Origin: an uncultured Lachnospiraceae bacterium
Lineage (GTDB): Bacteria; Bacillota; Clostridia; Lachnospirales; Lachnospiraceae
Direction: 5' to 3'
Length of the DNA: 16,679 bases
Assembly: GCA_902796045.1 (NCBI GenBank)
Contig: CADBNQ010000328.1
Coordinates: 1 to 16,679, forward strand
Numbering within the stretch: the stretch's first letter is position 1; the number at the start of each line of letters is the position of its first letter. Below the pieces are notes generated by a model, which worked only from the letters and a program-made list of their open reading frames with translations, ran no database searches and was not told the DNA's origin. Below, in pieces: positions 1-6,449 of this stretch. The position numbers and the translations under genes were made by a program.

Positions 1-612
1 CAGAAGGGGGCCAAGGTCATCTATCAGGATACTCATGTATCGGGTCATGCCTGCCAGGAGGAGATCAAGCTGATCTACACCCTGACCAAGCCACGGTTTG
101 CCATCCCGGTGCATGGAGAGTATCATCACCTGATGACCCACCGCCAGCTGGCTCTGGAGATGGGGATTCCCAAGGAGGATATCATCATCATGCATTCAGG
201 CGATGTGCTGTCGATCTCGGAGAAACAGGCCAGGATTACAGGAAAGGTTCCGGCAGGAGGCGTCTTTGTAGATGGCCTTGGTGTCGGCGATGTGGGGAAT
301 ATCGTTCTGAGAGACCGCCAGCTCCTGTCCCAGAATGGCCTCTTTATCGTAGTGGTCACCCTGGACCGGCACAACAATATGCTTCTGGCCGGTCCGGATA
401 TTGTCTCACGTGGATTTGTCTATGTCCGGGAGAGTGAGAATCTCATGGAGGAAGCCAGGCAAGTTGTCAGAGAGACTCTGGACCGGTGTTCCCATAAGAA
501 GATCACAGACTGGACCAGGATCAAGGCCTCAATCAGGGATGACCTGGGCGGTTTTATCTGGAAAAGGATGAAAAGAAGTCCCATGATACTTCCCATTATC
601 ATGGAGGTGTAA
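1..612 (+). CDS. rnj: Ribonuclease J, C-terminal part (5' end cut by window)
   Basis: The reading frame is open from base 1 and ends at TAA 610-612, giving the last 203 residues of a protein that is normally about 550. The 5' part, with the metallo-beta-lactamase HxHxDH motif, lies outside the window. Visible family marks are HVSGHA near residue 12, a conserved beta-CASP histidine motif, and PVHGEYHHL near residue 38. A C-terminal domain of about 100 residues follows, including SRGFVYVRES and the closing MKRSPMILPIIMEV. RNase J is a cytoplasmic 5'-3' exoribonuclease and endonuclease that matures rRNA and degrades mRNA. Whether this is the J1 or J2 type cannot be decided from the fragment. The next gene starts 3 bases after the stop, and its ribosome binding site lies inside this gene's last codons, so the two are probably translationally coupled. 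Confidence 0.95.
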   Translation, partial: QKGAKVIYQDTHVSGHACQEEIKLIYTLTKPRFAIPVHGEYHHLMTHRQLALEMGIPKEDIIIMHSGDVLSISEKQARITGKVPAGGVFVDGLGVGDVGNIVLRDRQLLSQNGLFIVVVTLDRHNNMLLAGPDIVSRGFVYVRESENLMEEARQVVRETLDRCSHKKITDWTRIKASIRDDLGGFIWKRMKRSPMILPIIMEV

Positions 613-615
613 ATA

Positions 616-993
616 TTGGAATCTGAAAAGCAAAAATATACCAGAAGATCCGGGACTGACCGGGTCATGGCTAAAACAGAGGAACTTACCAGACTGATCC
701 GGGCTACCGATTCCTTTCAGAGATACCAGAAAGACCTGGAGCTGCTTAAGAGCCAGGAGGATCTGTACAGCAGGCTGAACGAGTTCCGGAGAAAGAGCCT
801 GTATCTGGACGAACAGAATGAACGATATTACGAGATCTCCAATGTAATGTATGAGGAGTATAAGGATACCCTCACTGAACCTGTCGTGCGGGAGTTCCTT
901 GCTTCCCAGGCCAGGATCAACAAGCTGCTCCGTCAGGTGTTTGACCGGATCGCGGCGGATATGGAGATTGACGTTTCTTATATGGAGAGCTGA
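616..993 (+). CDS. YlbF/YmcA (Com_YlbF) family protein
   Basis: A 125-residue, highly charged helical protein without signal peptide or membrane segment. I chose TTG 616 because GGAGGTG at 603-609 sits 6 bases upstream; ATG 667 is a possible shorter start without a comparable site. The segment from about residue 17 (MAKTEELTRLIRATDSFQRY), followed by LNEFRRKSLYL, and the C-terminal pattern FLASQARINKLLRQVFDRIAADMEID, match the helical YlbF/YmcA family. In Bacillus these proteins form a complex with YaaT that adjusts RNase Y-dependent mRNA processing, competence and biofilm formation. Its position directly behind an RNase J gene suggests a role in RNA turnover, but that is inference from context. 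It could be any paralogue of the family, so I assign no symbol. Confidence 0.85.
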   Translation: MESEKQKYTRRSGTDRVMAKTEELTRLIRATDSFQRYQKDLELLKSQEDLYSRLNEFRRKSLYLDEQNERYYEISNVMYEEYKDTLTEPVVREFLASQARINKLLRQVFDRIAADMEIDVSYMES

Positions 994-1001
994 CATTAAA
1001 G

Positions 1002-1364
1002 ATGTTAGAACAATTCACGCATGTAGTAATCAGAATACTGTTTTTCATTTTCTTTGCCCTCCTTCTGGCCTATTGTTTTCATCAGGCAGGAGAGATAGGA
1101 TATGCCGTTTTTTCGGATGCACCCTATAACAGTTCCCAGTCTGCCCCAGAGGGGGTGATCACTGTCACCGATGGGGAAAAGCTGCTTGATATCACCAAAG
1201 ATATGGAGAAGGCCGGGATCGTGAAGAATGCCTATGTGACAGCTCTGACTTTCCGTACCATGGAGGGGTATGATCAGATCAGACCCGGGGAGTATGTCCT
1301 GAGGGCCTCCATGAAGCCTTCGGAGATCATGAGGACCCTGACCGGCCAGGAGGATGATGAATGA
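1002..1364 (+). CDS. Short MltG/YceG-like membrane protein lacking the catalytic domain
   Basis: A 120-residue protein with one N-terminal membrane helix (about residues 8-28). A periplasm-side or extracytoplasmic domain follows at about 50-115, with the pattern VTDGEKLLDITKDMEKAGIV, RPGEYVLRASM, PSEIMRTLTG. This matches the LysM-like N-terminal domain of the MltG/YceG endolytic transglycosylases. The family is usually 340-400 residues with a catalytic glutamate in the second domain; that domain is absent here, and the frame ends cleanly in TGA. It is therefore unlikely to cut glycan strands itself. The stop overlaps the next start as ATGA (1361-1364). Neighbours repeat the Bacillus order yrrL(mltG)-yrrM-yrrN/O, which supports the family call. 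No downstream in-frame catalytic remnant is seen, so this is a short form rather than a fresh frameshift. Confidence 0.8.
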   Translation: MLEQFTHVVIRILFFIFFALLLAYCFHQAGEIGYAVFSDAPYNSSQSAPEGVITVTDGEKLLDITKDMEKAGIVKNAYVTALTFRTMEGYDQIRPGEYVLRASMKPSEIMRTLTGQEDDE

Positions 1365-2005
1365 CTGACAGGCAGAGAGTGAGTGACTTTATCAGATCCT
1401 TTGGTTCCGACCTTTGTGAACCAGCCCTGATCCGGATCCTCGAGGAAGCGGAGAGGGACAGGGTTCCCATCATCCGGAACGAGACCCGGGATCTGCTGAA
1501 AGTATTGCTTCAGATCAGGAAACCGGAGAGGATTCTGGAGGTGGGAAGCGCCATCGGATTCTCTTCGGTTTTTATGGCTTATCACACACCGGAAAAGACC
1601 CTTCTTACTACGATTGAGAACCATCCCGGAAGACTGGAGCGGGCCAGGGCCAATATTGCCATGGCAGGGCTTGAGGAAAGGATCACCCTCCTTGCCGGAG
1701 ACGCGGCAGACCTGCTGGGGACCCTGGAAGGCCCTTATGATTTTATATTCATGGATGCTGCAAAGGGGCAGTACATCCACTTTTTTCCGGAAGTGATGAG
1801 GCTTTTGGATTCCGGCGGGATCCTGGTGTCCGACAATGTGCTGCAGGACGGAGATATCTACGAATCACGATATGCGGTCAGAAGGAGGAACCACACCATT
1901 CACGCACGGATGCGAGAGTATCTGTATGTGTTGACACACACAGAAGGACTGGATACTGTGATTCTGGAGAATGGTGACGGGGTCACTGTCAGCGTGAAAG
2001 GATGA
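1361..2005 (+). CDS. trmR: TrmR-like SAM-dependent O-methyltransferase (tRNA 5-hydroxyuridine methyltransferase)
   Basis: A 214-residue class I methyltransferase of the COMT-like (Methyltransf_3) family. The SAM-binding motif I ILEVGSAIGFSS is at about 58-69, an acidic post-II residue is in TTIENHP near 83-89, and the metal-binding set fits D132 (FMDAAKGQY) and D158/N159 (VSDNVLQDG). ATG 1361 is preceded by AGGAGG at 1348-1353 and overlaps the previous stop by 4 bases. The next gene is a U32 protein of the TrhP type. In Bacillus subtilis TrmR (YrrM) methylates 5-hydroxyuridine at tRNA position 34 to 5-methoxyuridine, using the product of TrhP. The conserved gene order makes this function more likely than a catechol or caffeoyl-CoA methyltransferase. 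The family is seen in the sequence; the tRNA substrate is inferred from context. Confidence 0.87.
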   Translation: MTDRQRVSDFIRSFGSDLCEPALIRILEEAERDRVPIIRNETRDLLKVLLQIRKPERILEVGSAIGFSSVFMAYHTPEKTLLTTIENHPGRLERARANIAMAGLEERITLLAGDAADLLGTLEGPYDFIFMDAAKGQYIHFFPEVMRLLDSGGILVSDNVLQDGDIYESRYAVRRRNHTIHARMREYLYVLTHTEGLDTVILENGDGVTVSVKG

Positions 2006-2020
2006 GACAGAGGGAATATT

Positions 2021-3250
2021 ATGCGAAAGATAGAATTGCTGGTGCCTGCCAGCAGCCTGGAAGTTCTGAAAGCAGCAGTGCTGTACGGGGCGGATGCGGT
2101 ATATATCGGGGGAGAGATGTATGGTCTCAGAGCCAATGCAAAGAACTTTTCTCCGGCAGACATGCAGGAAGGGATTCGCTTTGCCCATGATCACGGGGTC
2201 AGGGTCTATGTCACCGCCAATATCGTAGCCCACAATGCGCAGATCAAAGAGATAGGCGGATATTTTGAAGAGCTTAGGGCCATGAAGCCGGATGCGCTGA
2301 TCATCTCGGATCCCGGCGTTTTTTGTGCCGCAAGGGAAATATGTCCGGAGATTCCGGTGCACATCAGTACCCAGGCAAACAGTACCAATTACCAGACTTT
2401 TAATTTCTGGTACAGACAGGGGGCAGACAGAGTGGTGGCTGCCAGGGAACTGTCCCTTGAAGAGATCAGGGAGATCAGAGACCATATCCCGGAAGAGAAG
2501 GAGATAGAGGTCTTCGTCCATGGTGCCATGTGTATCTCCCATTCTGGCAGGTGCCTTCTCAGTAATTATTTTACCGGCCGCGATGCCAACATGGGTGCCT
2601 GCACCCATCCCTGCCGCTGGAAGTATTACCTGATGGAGGAGAAAAGGCCCGGAGAGTATCTTCCTGTAGAGGAGACTGAGGGGGGAACCTATATCTTCAA
2701 CTCCGGTGATCTGTGTATGATCGATCATATTCCTGATCTGATCTCAGCGGGGATTGACAGCTTCAAGATCGAAGGCCGTATGAAAACAGCCCTCTATGTA
2801 GCGGCAGTGACAAGGACCTACCGGAAGGCTGTCGATGATTATCTGGAATCTCCGGAACAATATCAGGCCAATATGGACTATTACCGGAGCGAGATTGCCA
2901 AATGCACCTACCGGAAGTTTACAACAGGCTTTTTCTATGGAAAACCGGATGAGCAGGCGCAGATTTACGATGCCTCCACCTACATCAAGGAGTATACCTA
3001 TATCGGGATTGTCCAGGACATAGATGAGAACGGATTCCATAAGATATACCAGAAGAACAAGTTCTCTGTCGGAGAGGAAATCGAGGCCATGGCGCCGGAT
3101 GGGAGCAATCGTATTCTGAAGGTTCTGGCGCTGGAGGATGAGCACAGGCTGCCAGTGGATTCTGCACCTCATCCCAGGCAGGAGATCTGGATCAGGTTTG
3201 AGGAGAGACTGGAAGCCGGATGGCTTCTGCGGCGCAGGGAGCTTTCCTGA
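2021..3250 (+). CDS. trhP: U32 peptidase-family protein, TrhP-like tRNA hydroxylation protein
   Basis: A 409-residue cytoplasmic protein. The N-terminal barrel begins ELLVPASSLEVLKAAVLYGADAVYIGG in pattern, followed by HISTQANSTN near 114-123. Four cysteines fit the iron-sulfur cluster of this family: C171 (GAMCIS), C178 (GRCLLS), C194 and C198 (GACTHPCRW). SFKIEGRMK and TTGFFYG follow, and a small C-terminal beta domain (about 330-405) resembles the Peptidase_U32_C region. Despite the 'peptidase' name, TrhP/YegQ proteins are needed to hydroxylate wobble uridine 34 of tRNA, in E. coli by a prephenate-dependent route. The TrmR-like gene 15 bases upstream would methylate the product. Bacillus has two adjacent copies (YrrN, YrrO); only one full-length copy is present here. 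The ribosome site before ATG 2021 is weak (AGAGGGA). Confidence 0.9.
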   Translation: MRKIELLVPASSLEVLKAAVLYGADAVYIGGEMYGLRANAKNFSPADMQEGIRFAHDHGVRVYVTANIVAHNAQIKEIGGYFEELRAMKPDALIISDPGVFCAAREICPEIPVHISTQANSTNYQTFNFWYRQGADRVVAARELSLEEIREIRDHIPEEKEIEVFVHGAMCISHSGRCLLSNYFTGRDANMGACTHPCRWKYYLMEEKRPGEYLPVEETEGGTYIFNSGDLCMIDHIPDLISAGIDSFKIEGRMKTALYVAAVTRTYRKAVDDYLESPEQYQANMDYYRSEIAKCTYRKFTTGFFYGKPDEQAQIYDASTYIKEYTYIGIVQDIDENGFHKIYQKNKFSVGEEIEAMAPDGSNRILKVLALEDEHRLPVDSAPHPRQEIWIRFEERLEAGWLLRRRELS

Positions 3251-3272
3251 TCGCTGCAGGGAAAGGAATGCT

Positions 3273-3770
3273 ATGTTTGACATATTCTATCCGGATGAAT
3301 ATCTGGAGTCCACTTACGAGATTCCCTTTGAGAAGCTGTATCAGAAAGGGTACAGGGGAGTCCTGTTTGACATTGACAATACGCTGGTGCGCCACGATGC
3401 GCCGGCAGATGACCGGGCCAGACAGCTCTTTGCCAGACTTCGGGACATCGGCTTTGAATCCTGTCTGATCTCCAACAACAAGGAGCCCCGGGTCAGAAGC
3501 TTCAGCGAAGAGGTCGGATGCCATTATGTGTATAAGGCTGATAAGCCCCTGCCGGCCGGCTACGAGAGGGGGATGAAAGAGATGGGAACTACTGCCCTCA
3601 ACACCGTTTTTGTGGGGGACCAGATCTTTACGGATGTATTTGGTGCCAGACTGGCCGGCATCTATTCTATTCTGGTGAAGCCCATCCATCCCAAAGAGGA
3701 GATCCAGATCGTTCTGAAAAGGCAGCTGGAAAAGATCGTCCTCTTTTTCTATCTCAGGCACCGGCACTAG
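3273..3770 (+). CDS. yqeG: YqeG-type HAD phosphatase
   Basis: A 165-residue HAD-superfamily protein. Motif I is LFDIDNTLV with nucleophile D33 and D35, motif II is the S67 of LISNN, the motif III lysine is K91 (KADKPLP), and the acidic motif is FVGDQIFTD with D116 and D121. No cap domain is present, which fits the HAD-IIIA/YqeG group (usually about 170 residues). The frame stays open upstream to 3138, but ATG 3273 is preferred. It has GGGAAAGGA at 3259-3267, and the protein then begins MFDIFYPDEYLEST as its relatives do, whereas an earlier start would overlap trhP by more than 100 bases. The substrate is unknown; the family resembles mitochondrial phosphatidylglycerophosphate phosphatases, but I cannot assign that activity from sequence alone. 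It is probably the last gene of the operon. Confidence 0.88.
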   Translation: MFDIFYPDEYLESTYEIPFEKLYQKGYRGVLFDIDNTLVRHDAPADDRARQLFARLRDIGFESCLISNNKEPRVRSFSEEVGCHYVYKADKPLPAGYERGMKEMGTTALNTVFVGDQIFTDVFGARLAGIYSILVKPIHPKEEIQIVLKRQLEKIVLFFYLRHRH

Positions 3771-3787
3771 AAGAGACCCGTTTCCCC

Positions 3788-3819
3788 TGTCGCGATCACA
3801 CCGCCGGACATCATTTTTT
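3788..3819 (+). terminator. Likely intrinsic terminator after yqeG
   Basis: TGTC-GCG at 3788-3794 can pair with CGC-GACA at 3802-3810 (a two-base bulge, CG, on the right arm, loop ATCACAC). Three bases later comes a run of six T at 3814-3819. The stem is imperfect, so this is a moderate call. It would separate the trmR/trhP/yqeG operon from the efp promoter just downstream. Confidence 0.45.
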
Positions 3820-3833
3820 GTCGTATAAAGTGG

Positions 3834-3862
3834 TTGAAAAACAGGGGGTTATAGTATAGAAT
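3834..3862 (+). promoter_or_regulatory. Sigma-A-type promoter for efp
   Basis: TTGAAA at 3834-3839 and TAGAAT at 3857-3862 are separated by 17 bases, and each differs from consensus at one position. Transcription would start near 3869, giving a leader of about 38 bases before ATG 3907, with a strong AAGGAGGA site at 3892-3899. An alternative -10 (TATAGA at 3855-3860) would give a 15-base spacer. Confidence 0.7.
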
Positions 3863-3906
3863 ATTTTCATAAGAAGATACTTGAACTACATAAGGAGGAT
3901 TGAAAT

Positions 3907-4464
3907 ATGATTACTGCAGGTGATTTTAAGAATGGTCTGACGATTGAGATGGAAGGCAACGTTTATCAGGTGATAGAGTTCCAGCATGTTAAGCCAGGTA
4001 AAGGAGCTGCCTTTGTGAGGACCAAGCTGAAGAATATCAAGAACGGCGGAGCCATCGAGCGCAGCTTCAGGCCCACAGAGAAGTTTAATCCTGCCCGTAT
4101 CGAGAGAACTGATATGCAGTATCTGTATAATGACGGCGACCTTTATTATTTTATGAATACAGAGACCTATGATCAGATCGGTCTTGGCAAGGAAGCTATT
4201 GGGGATGCCCTTAAGTTCGTCCGTGAGAACGATGAAGTGAAGATGGTTTCTCATAATGGCGAGATCTTTGCCGTAGAGCCGCCCATGTTTGTTGAACTGG
4301 AAGTAACAGAGTGCGAGCCGGGAGAGAAGGGCAACACTGCCACTGGTGCTACCAAGCCCTGTACTGTTGAGACCGGTGCGGTTGTCTATGTCCCTCTGTT
4401 TGTGAATCTGGGAGATGTCTTAAAGATCGATACCAGAACCGGTGAGTATCTTTCAAGAGTGTGA
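3907..4464 (+). CDS. efp: Translation elongation factor P
   Basis: A full-length 185-residue EF-P, the usual size for the family. The N-terminal KOW-like domain (about 1-65) carries the loop KPGKGAAFVR with the tip lysine K32, the residue that is modified in many bacteria. Two OB-fold domains follow, and the C-terminus has the usual GDVLKIDTRTGEYLSRV pattern. EF-P binds ribosomes stalled on consecutive prolines and promotes peptide bond formation. ATG 3907 follows AAGGAGGA by 7 bases. A promoter lies at 3834-3862, and the deacetylase gene starts only 8 bases after the stop, so the two are likely on one transcript. None of the known EF-P lysine-modifying enzymes (EpmA, EarP, YmfI-type) is encoded in the window. 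Confidence 0.97.
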   Translation: MITAGDFKNGLTIEMEGNVYQVIEFQHVKPGKGAAFVRTKLKNIKNGGAIERSFRPTEKFNPARIERTDMQYLYNDGDLYYFMNTETYDQIGLGKEAIGDALKFVRENDEVKMVSHNGEIFAVEPPMFVELEVTECEPGEKGNTATGATKPCTVETGAVVYVPLFVNLGDVLKIDTRTGEYLSRV

Positions 4465-4472
4465 GGTAGTCT

Positions 4473-5801
4473 ATGAGTAAAGGGAAATTTGTCAAGTATC
4501 TTGTCTCAGGCCTTGTCGTTGTGGTCCTGATCTGCGGCGTCTTCTCCATCGTGAAGCGGATGACAGGGACTTCTTCCGAAGAGACGGTGGCCAGGGACAA
4601 TAAAGCAAATCAGTCTTATGTGAGTGAGACGAAGACGAAGAAAGCAGATAAAAAGAAGACTGACAGCACAGGCAAGAAAGAAACAACTGACAAAGAAACA
4701 TCTGATAATAAAACATCAGGCAAGGAAGCGTCTGACAAGCAGACGACTGATAAAGAAGCTGATAACAGCAAACCCATGACCAGCCTCAAGGTGGAGGCCC
4801 CTGCATCCTTTATCAGGGTGGGTGACATCATGCAGCTCAAGATCAGCCATGAACCGGAGGATGCCACCAATACAAAGCTGAAGTGGTCCTGCAGTGAGAA
4901 GGGTCTTGTCAGCATTTCTGATGACGGCGTTCTGACACCGGAGAAAAACAGCGGCAGGCACACCGTGAAGATTACAGCCCAGGCAACAGATGGTTCCAAG
5001 CTGAAGGAGACATTTGAACTGCGGATCCTTCCGGAGATCGATCTGACCAAACCTCTGGTAGCCATCACCTTTGATGATGGGCCCAATCCTAAAACCACCA
5101 ATCCCATCCTGGATGTCCTTGAGGAAAATTATGTCAGGTCCACCTTCTTCCTGCTGGGTAAGAATGCTGCTCTTTATCCGGAGACAGTAAAGAGAGAGTA
5201 TGACCTGGGGATGGAGATCGCATCCCACACATATTCCCATGATAACCCCCAGGATACGGGCAAACCGACTTTTGCCAATAAGTCCGAGAGTGAACAGAGA
5301 AAAGAGATCGAGGATACCAACGCAGCCATTGAGAAAGCCGGCGCTCCGGCCCCGACCCTTCTTCGTCCTCCTTATGGCGGAGCCAATTCCAAGATGTATG
5401 CCCTCCTGAAAGAGTACAATCTGTGCTGCATGAACTGGTCTGTGGATACCCTTGACTGGAAGGGAAGAAGTGCAGATTATACCTATAAGCAGGTGATGGA
5501 CCAGGTGCAGGACGGTGATGTGGTCCTTCTCCATGATATCCACGAATATAACGTGGGAGCTGTCCAGAGATTTATTCCCGATCTGATTGCTAAGGGATTC
5601 CAGCCTGTGACCGTATCTGAGCTCTATGAAGCCTACCACAAGATCAACGAGGGAACAGAGAGGAACAACCTTGATCTTCTGAGCCCCGGTACCTATCATG
5701 AGAGACCGAATCCGAGGTCCGGCGGCAGCACAGAGGAAGTGGAGACAGATAGTTCAGAGACCAGTACACAGAGTACAGGGAGTACTCAGAATAATCAGTA
5801 A
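4473..5801 (+). CDS. Membrane-anchored polysaccharide deacetylase (NodB domain) with Ig-like domain
   Basis: A 442-residue type II membrane protein. Order: short basic cytoplasmic tail, one helix at about 9-27, and a low-complexity K/T/D/S/E linker at about 32-98 with degenerate TDKExSDxK-type repeats. A Big_2-like Ig domain (about 99-183) and a NodB catalytic domain (about 194-390) follow, and the protein ends in a Ser/Thr/Asn-rich tail. All NodB motifs are present: TFDDGP with D201 and D202; HTYSH with H252 and H256; RPPYGG from R298; WSVDTLDW; and LLHDIH with H354. It should remove acetyl groups from an extracellular glycan, most plausibly peptidoglycan GlcNAc or MurNAc, using a bound divalent metal. 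The substrate is not decided by the sequence. TGAGGT at 4462-4467, overlapping the efp stop, provides the ribosome site. Confidence 0.92.
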   Translation: MSKGKFVKYLVSGLVVVVLICGVFSIVKRMTGTSSEETVARDNKANQSYVSETKTKKADKKKTDSTGKKETTDKETSDNKTSGKEASDKQTTDKEADNSKPMTSLKVEAPASFIRVGDIMQLKISHEPEDATNTKLKWSCSEKGLVSISDDGVLTPEKNSGRHTVKITAQATDGSKLKETFELRILPEIDLTKPLVAITFDDGPNPKTTNPILDVLEENYVRSTFFLLGKNAALYPETVKREYDLGMEIASHTYSHDNPQDTGKPTFANKSESEQRKEIEDTNAAIEKAGAPAPTLLRPPYGGANSKMYALLKEYNLCCMNWSVDTLDWKGRSADYTYKQVMDQVQDGDVVLLHDIHEYNVGAVQRFIPDLIAKGFQPVTVSELYEAYHKINEGTERNNLDLLSPGTYHERPNPRSGGSTEEVETDSSETSTQSTGSTQNNQ

Positions 5802-5838
5802 CCACCATGCCGGATCCCGACAGCCCTGTTTACAGCCA

Positions 5839-5917
5839 AAGAGGCGTCTGCAGTTACGACTCGTCCATTTTTAAATAATGGACGAAGACGTTACTGTGCG
5901 ACGCCTCTTATATTTTT
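5839..5917 (+). terminator. Long imperfect hairpin with T-rich tail, likely terminator of the efp unit
   Basis: AAGAGGCGTC (5839-5848), CAGTTACG (5851-5858) and TCGTCCATT (5861-5869) pair in order with AATGGACGA (5877-5885), CGTTACTG (5889-5896) and GACGCCTCTT (5900-5909). There is one T-T mismatch, two short internal loops and a 7-base terminal loop. The tail TTATATTTTTGC follows. Position and tail fit an intrinsic terminator on the plus strand, but arms of about 27 pairs are much longer than usual. Confidence 0.65.
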
Positions 5918-6018
5918 GCTTTATAATCAATGAGATGCAAAATAATGAAAAATAAAGAGAAAATAAGAGGAAATGAGAGATAATAAAATATATATAAGAA
6001 AATAGAAGGTTTTCTGAT

Positions 6019-6047
6019 TTGCATTTACAGGGAGAAAAACATATTAT
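6019..6047 (+). promoter_or_regulatory. Sigma-A-type promoter of groESL
   Basis: TTGCAT at 6019-6024 and TATTAT at 6042-6047 are spaced by 17 bases. The predicted start near 6054 lies just upstream of the CIRCE operator, which is the usual arrangement for HrcA-repressed genes. Confidence 0.75.
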
Positions 6048-6058
6048 ATGTGAAGTGA

Positions 6059-6085
6059 TTAGCACTCAAACTTAATGAGTGCTAA
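6059..6085. promoter_or_regulatory. CIRCE operator (HrcA binding site)
   Basis: The inverted repeat TTAGCACTC, nine bases, GAGTGCTAA is a perfect match to the CIRCE consensus. HrcA binds it and represses groESL until heat shock or misfolded protein titrates GroEL away from HrcA. The hrcA gene itself is not in the window. The element lies in the transcribed leader about 45 bases before groES. Confidence 0.98.
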
Positions 6086-6130
6086 CAATCAATAAAAACG
6101 ATTATTTTAATATAATAGGAGGCATTTGTT

Positions 6131-6403
6131 ATGAAGTTAGTACCATTAGCAGACAGAGTCGTTTTAAAACAGCTTGAAGCCGAGACTAAGACCCAGTCCG
6201 GTATCATCCTTACCAGCTCTGCTCAGGAGAAACCCCAGGAGGCAGAGGTGATTGCTGTAGGTCCCGGAACAGAAGAGGTAAAAATGGAAGTGGCTGTCGG
6301 ACAGAAAGTCATCTATTCCAAATATGCCGGAACCAACGTCAAGATGGGCGAAGAAGAGTATATCATCGTCAAACAGGGAGATATCCTGGCAATAGTAGAG
6401 TAA
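6131..6403 (+). CDS. groES: Co-chaperonin GroES
   Basis: A 90-residue GroES, slightly shorter than the common 94-97. It begins KLVPLADRVVLKQ, has the mobile loop at about 16-33 with SGIILTSSAQEKP (the IIL-type triplet that contacts GroEL), then GPGTEE, VGQKVIYSKYAGT and the closing DILAIVE. It forms the heptameric lid of the GroEL folding chamber in the cytoplasm. ATG 6131 follows AGGAGG at 6117-6122. It is regulated through CIRCE and HrcA from the promoter at 6019-6047. groEL follows 46 bases downstream without a visible terminator, forming the usual bicistronic operon. Confidence 0.98.
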   Translation: MKLVPLADRVVLKQLEAETKTQSGIILTSSAQEKPQEAEVIAVGPGTEEVKMEVAVGQKVIYSKYAGTNVKMGEEEYIIVKQGDILAIVE

Positions 6404-6449
6404 TCACAGGAACGATTCTAATCTGAATACATGCAGGAGGTTAATTATT

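Larger units (their letters stand above)
5802..6130. other. Gene-free stretch before groES: hairpin, AT-rich segment, promoter, CIRCE
   Basis: This 329-base stretch has no credible reading frame. Bases 5802-5838 show nothing recognisable. Then come the long hairpin, a purine- and AT-rich segment at about 5918-6018 (mainly A, T and scattered G) that may act as an UP-like element, the groES promoter, the CIRCE operator, an AT-rich leader, and AGGAGG at 6117-6122 directly before groES. Confidence 0.7.

Noticed and set aside
1865..2728. Open frame of 287 codons on the minus strand over trmR and trhP
   Set aside because: It is antisense to two well-supported genes and shows no plausible start signal or domain.
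3138..3272. N-terminal extension of the YqeG gene up to base 3138
   Set aside because: It would overlap trhP by over 100 bases and add a sequence unlike YqeG proteins, while ATG 3273 has a good ribosome site.
4620..4770. Repeat-like K/T/D/S codon pattern that might be a CRISPR or tandem repeat
   Set aside because: The units are degenerate, continuous and in frame; they encode a flexible linker of the deacetylase and have no spacer structure.
4716..5699. Open frame of 327 codons on the minus strand across the deacetylase gene
   Set aside because: It lies entirely antisense to a gene with all catalytic NodB motifs, and its product has no recognisable pattern.
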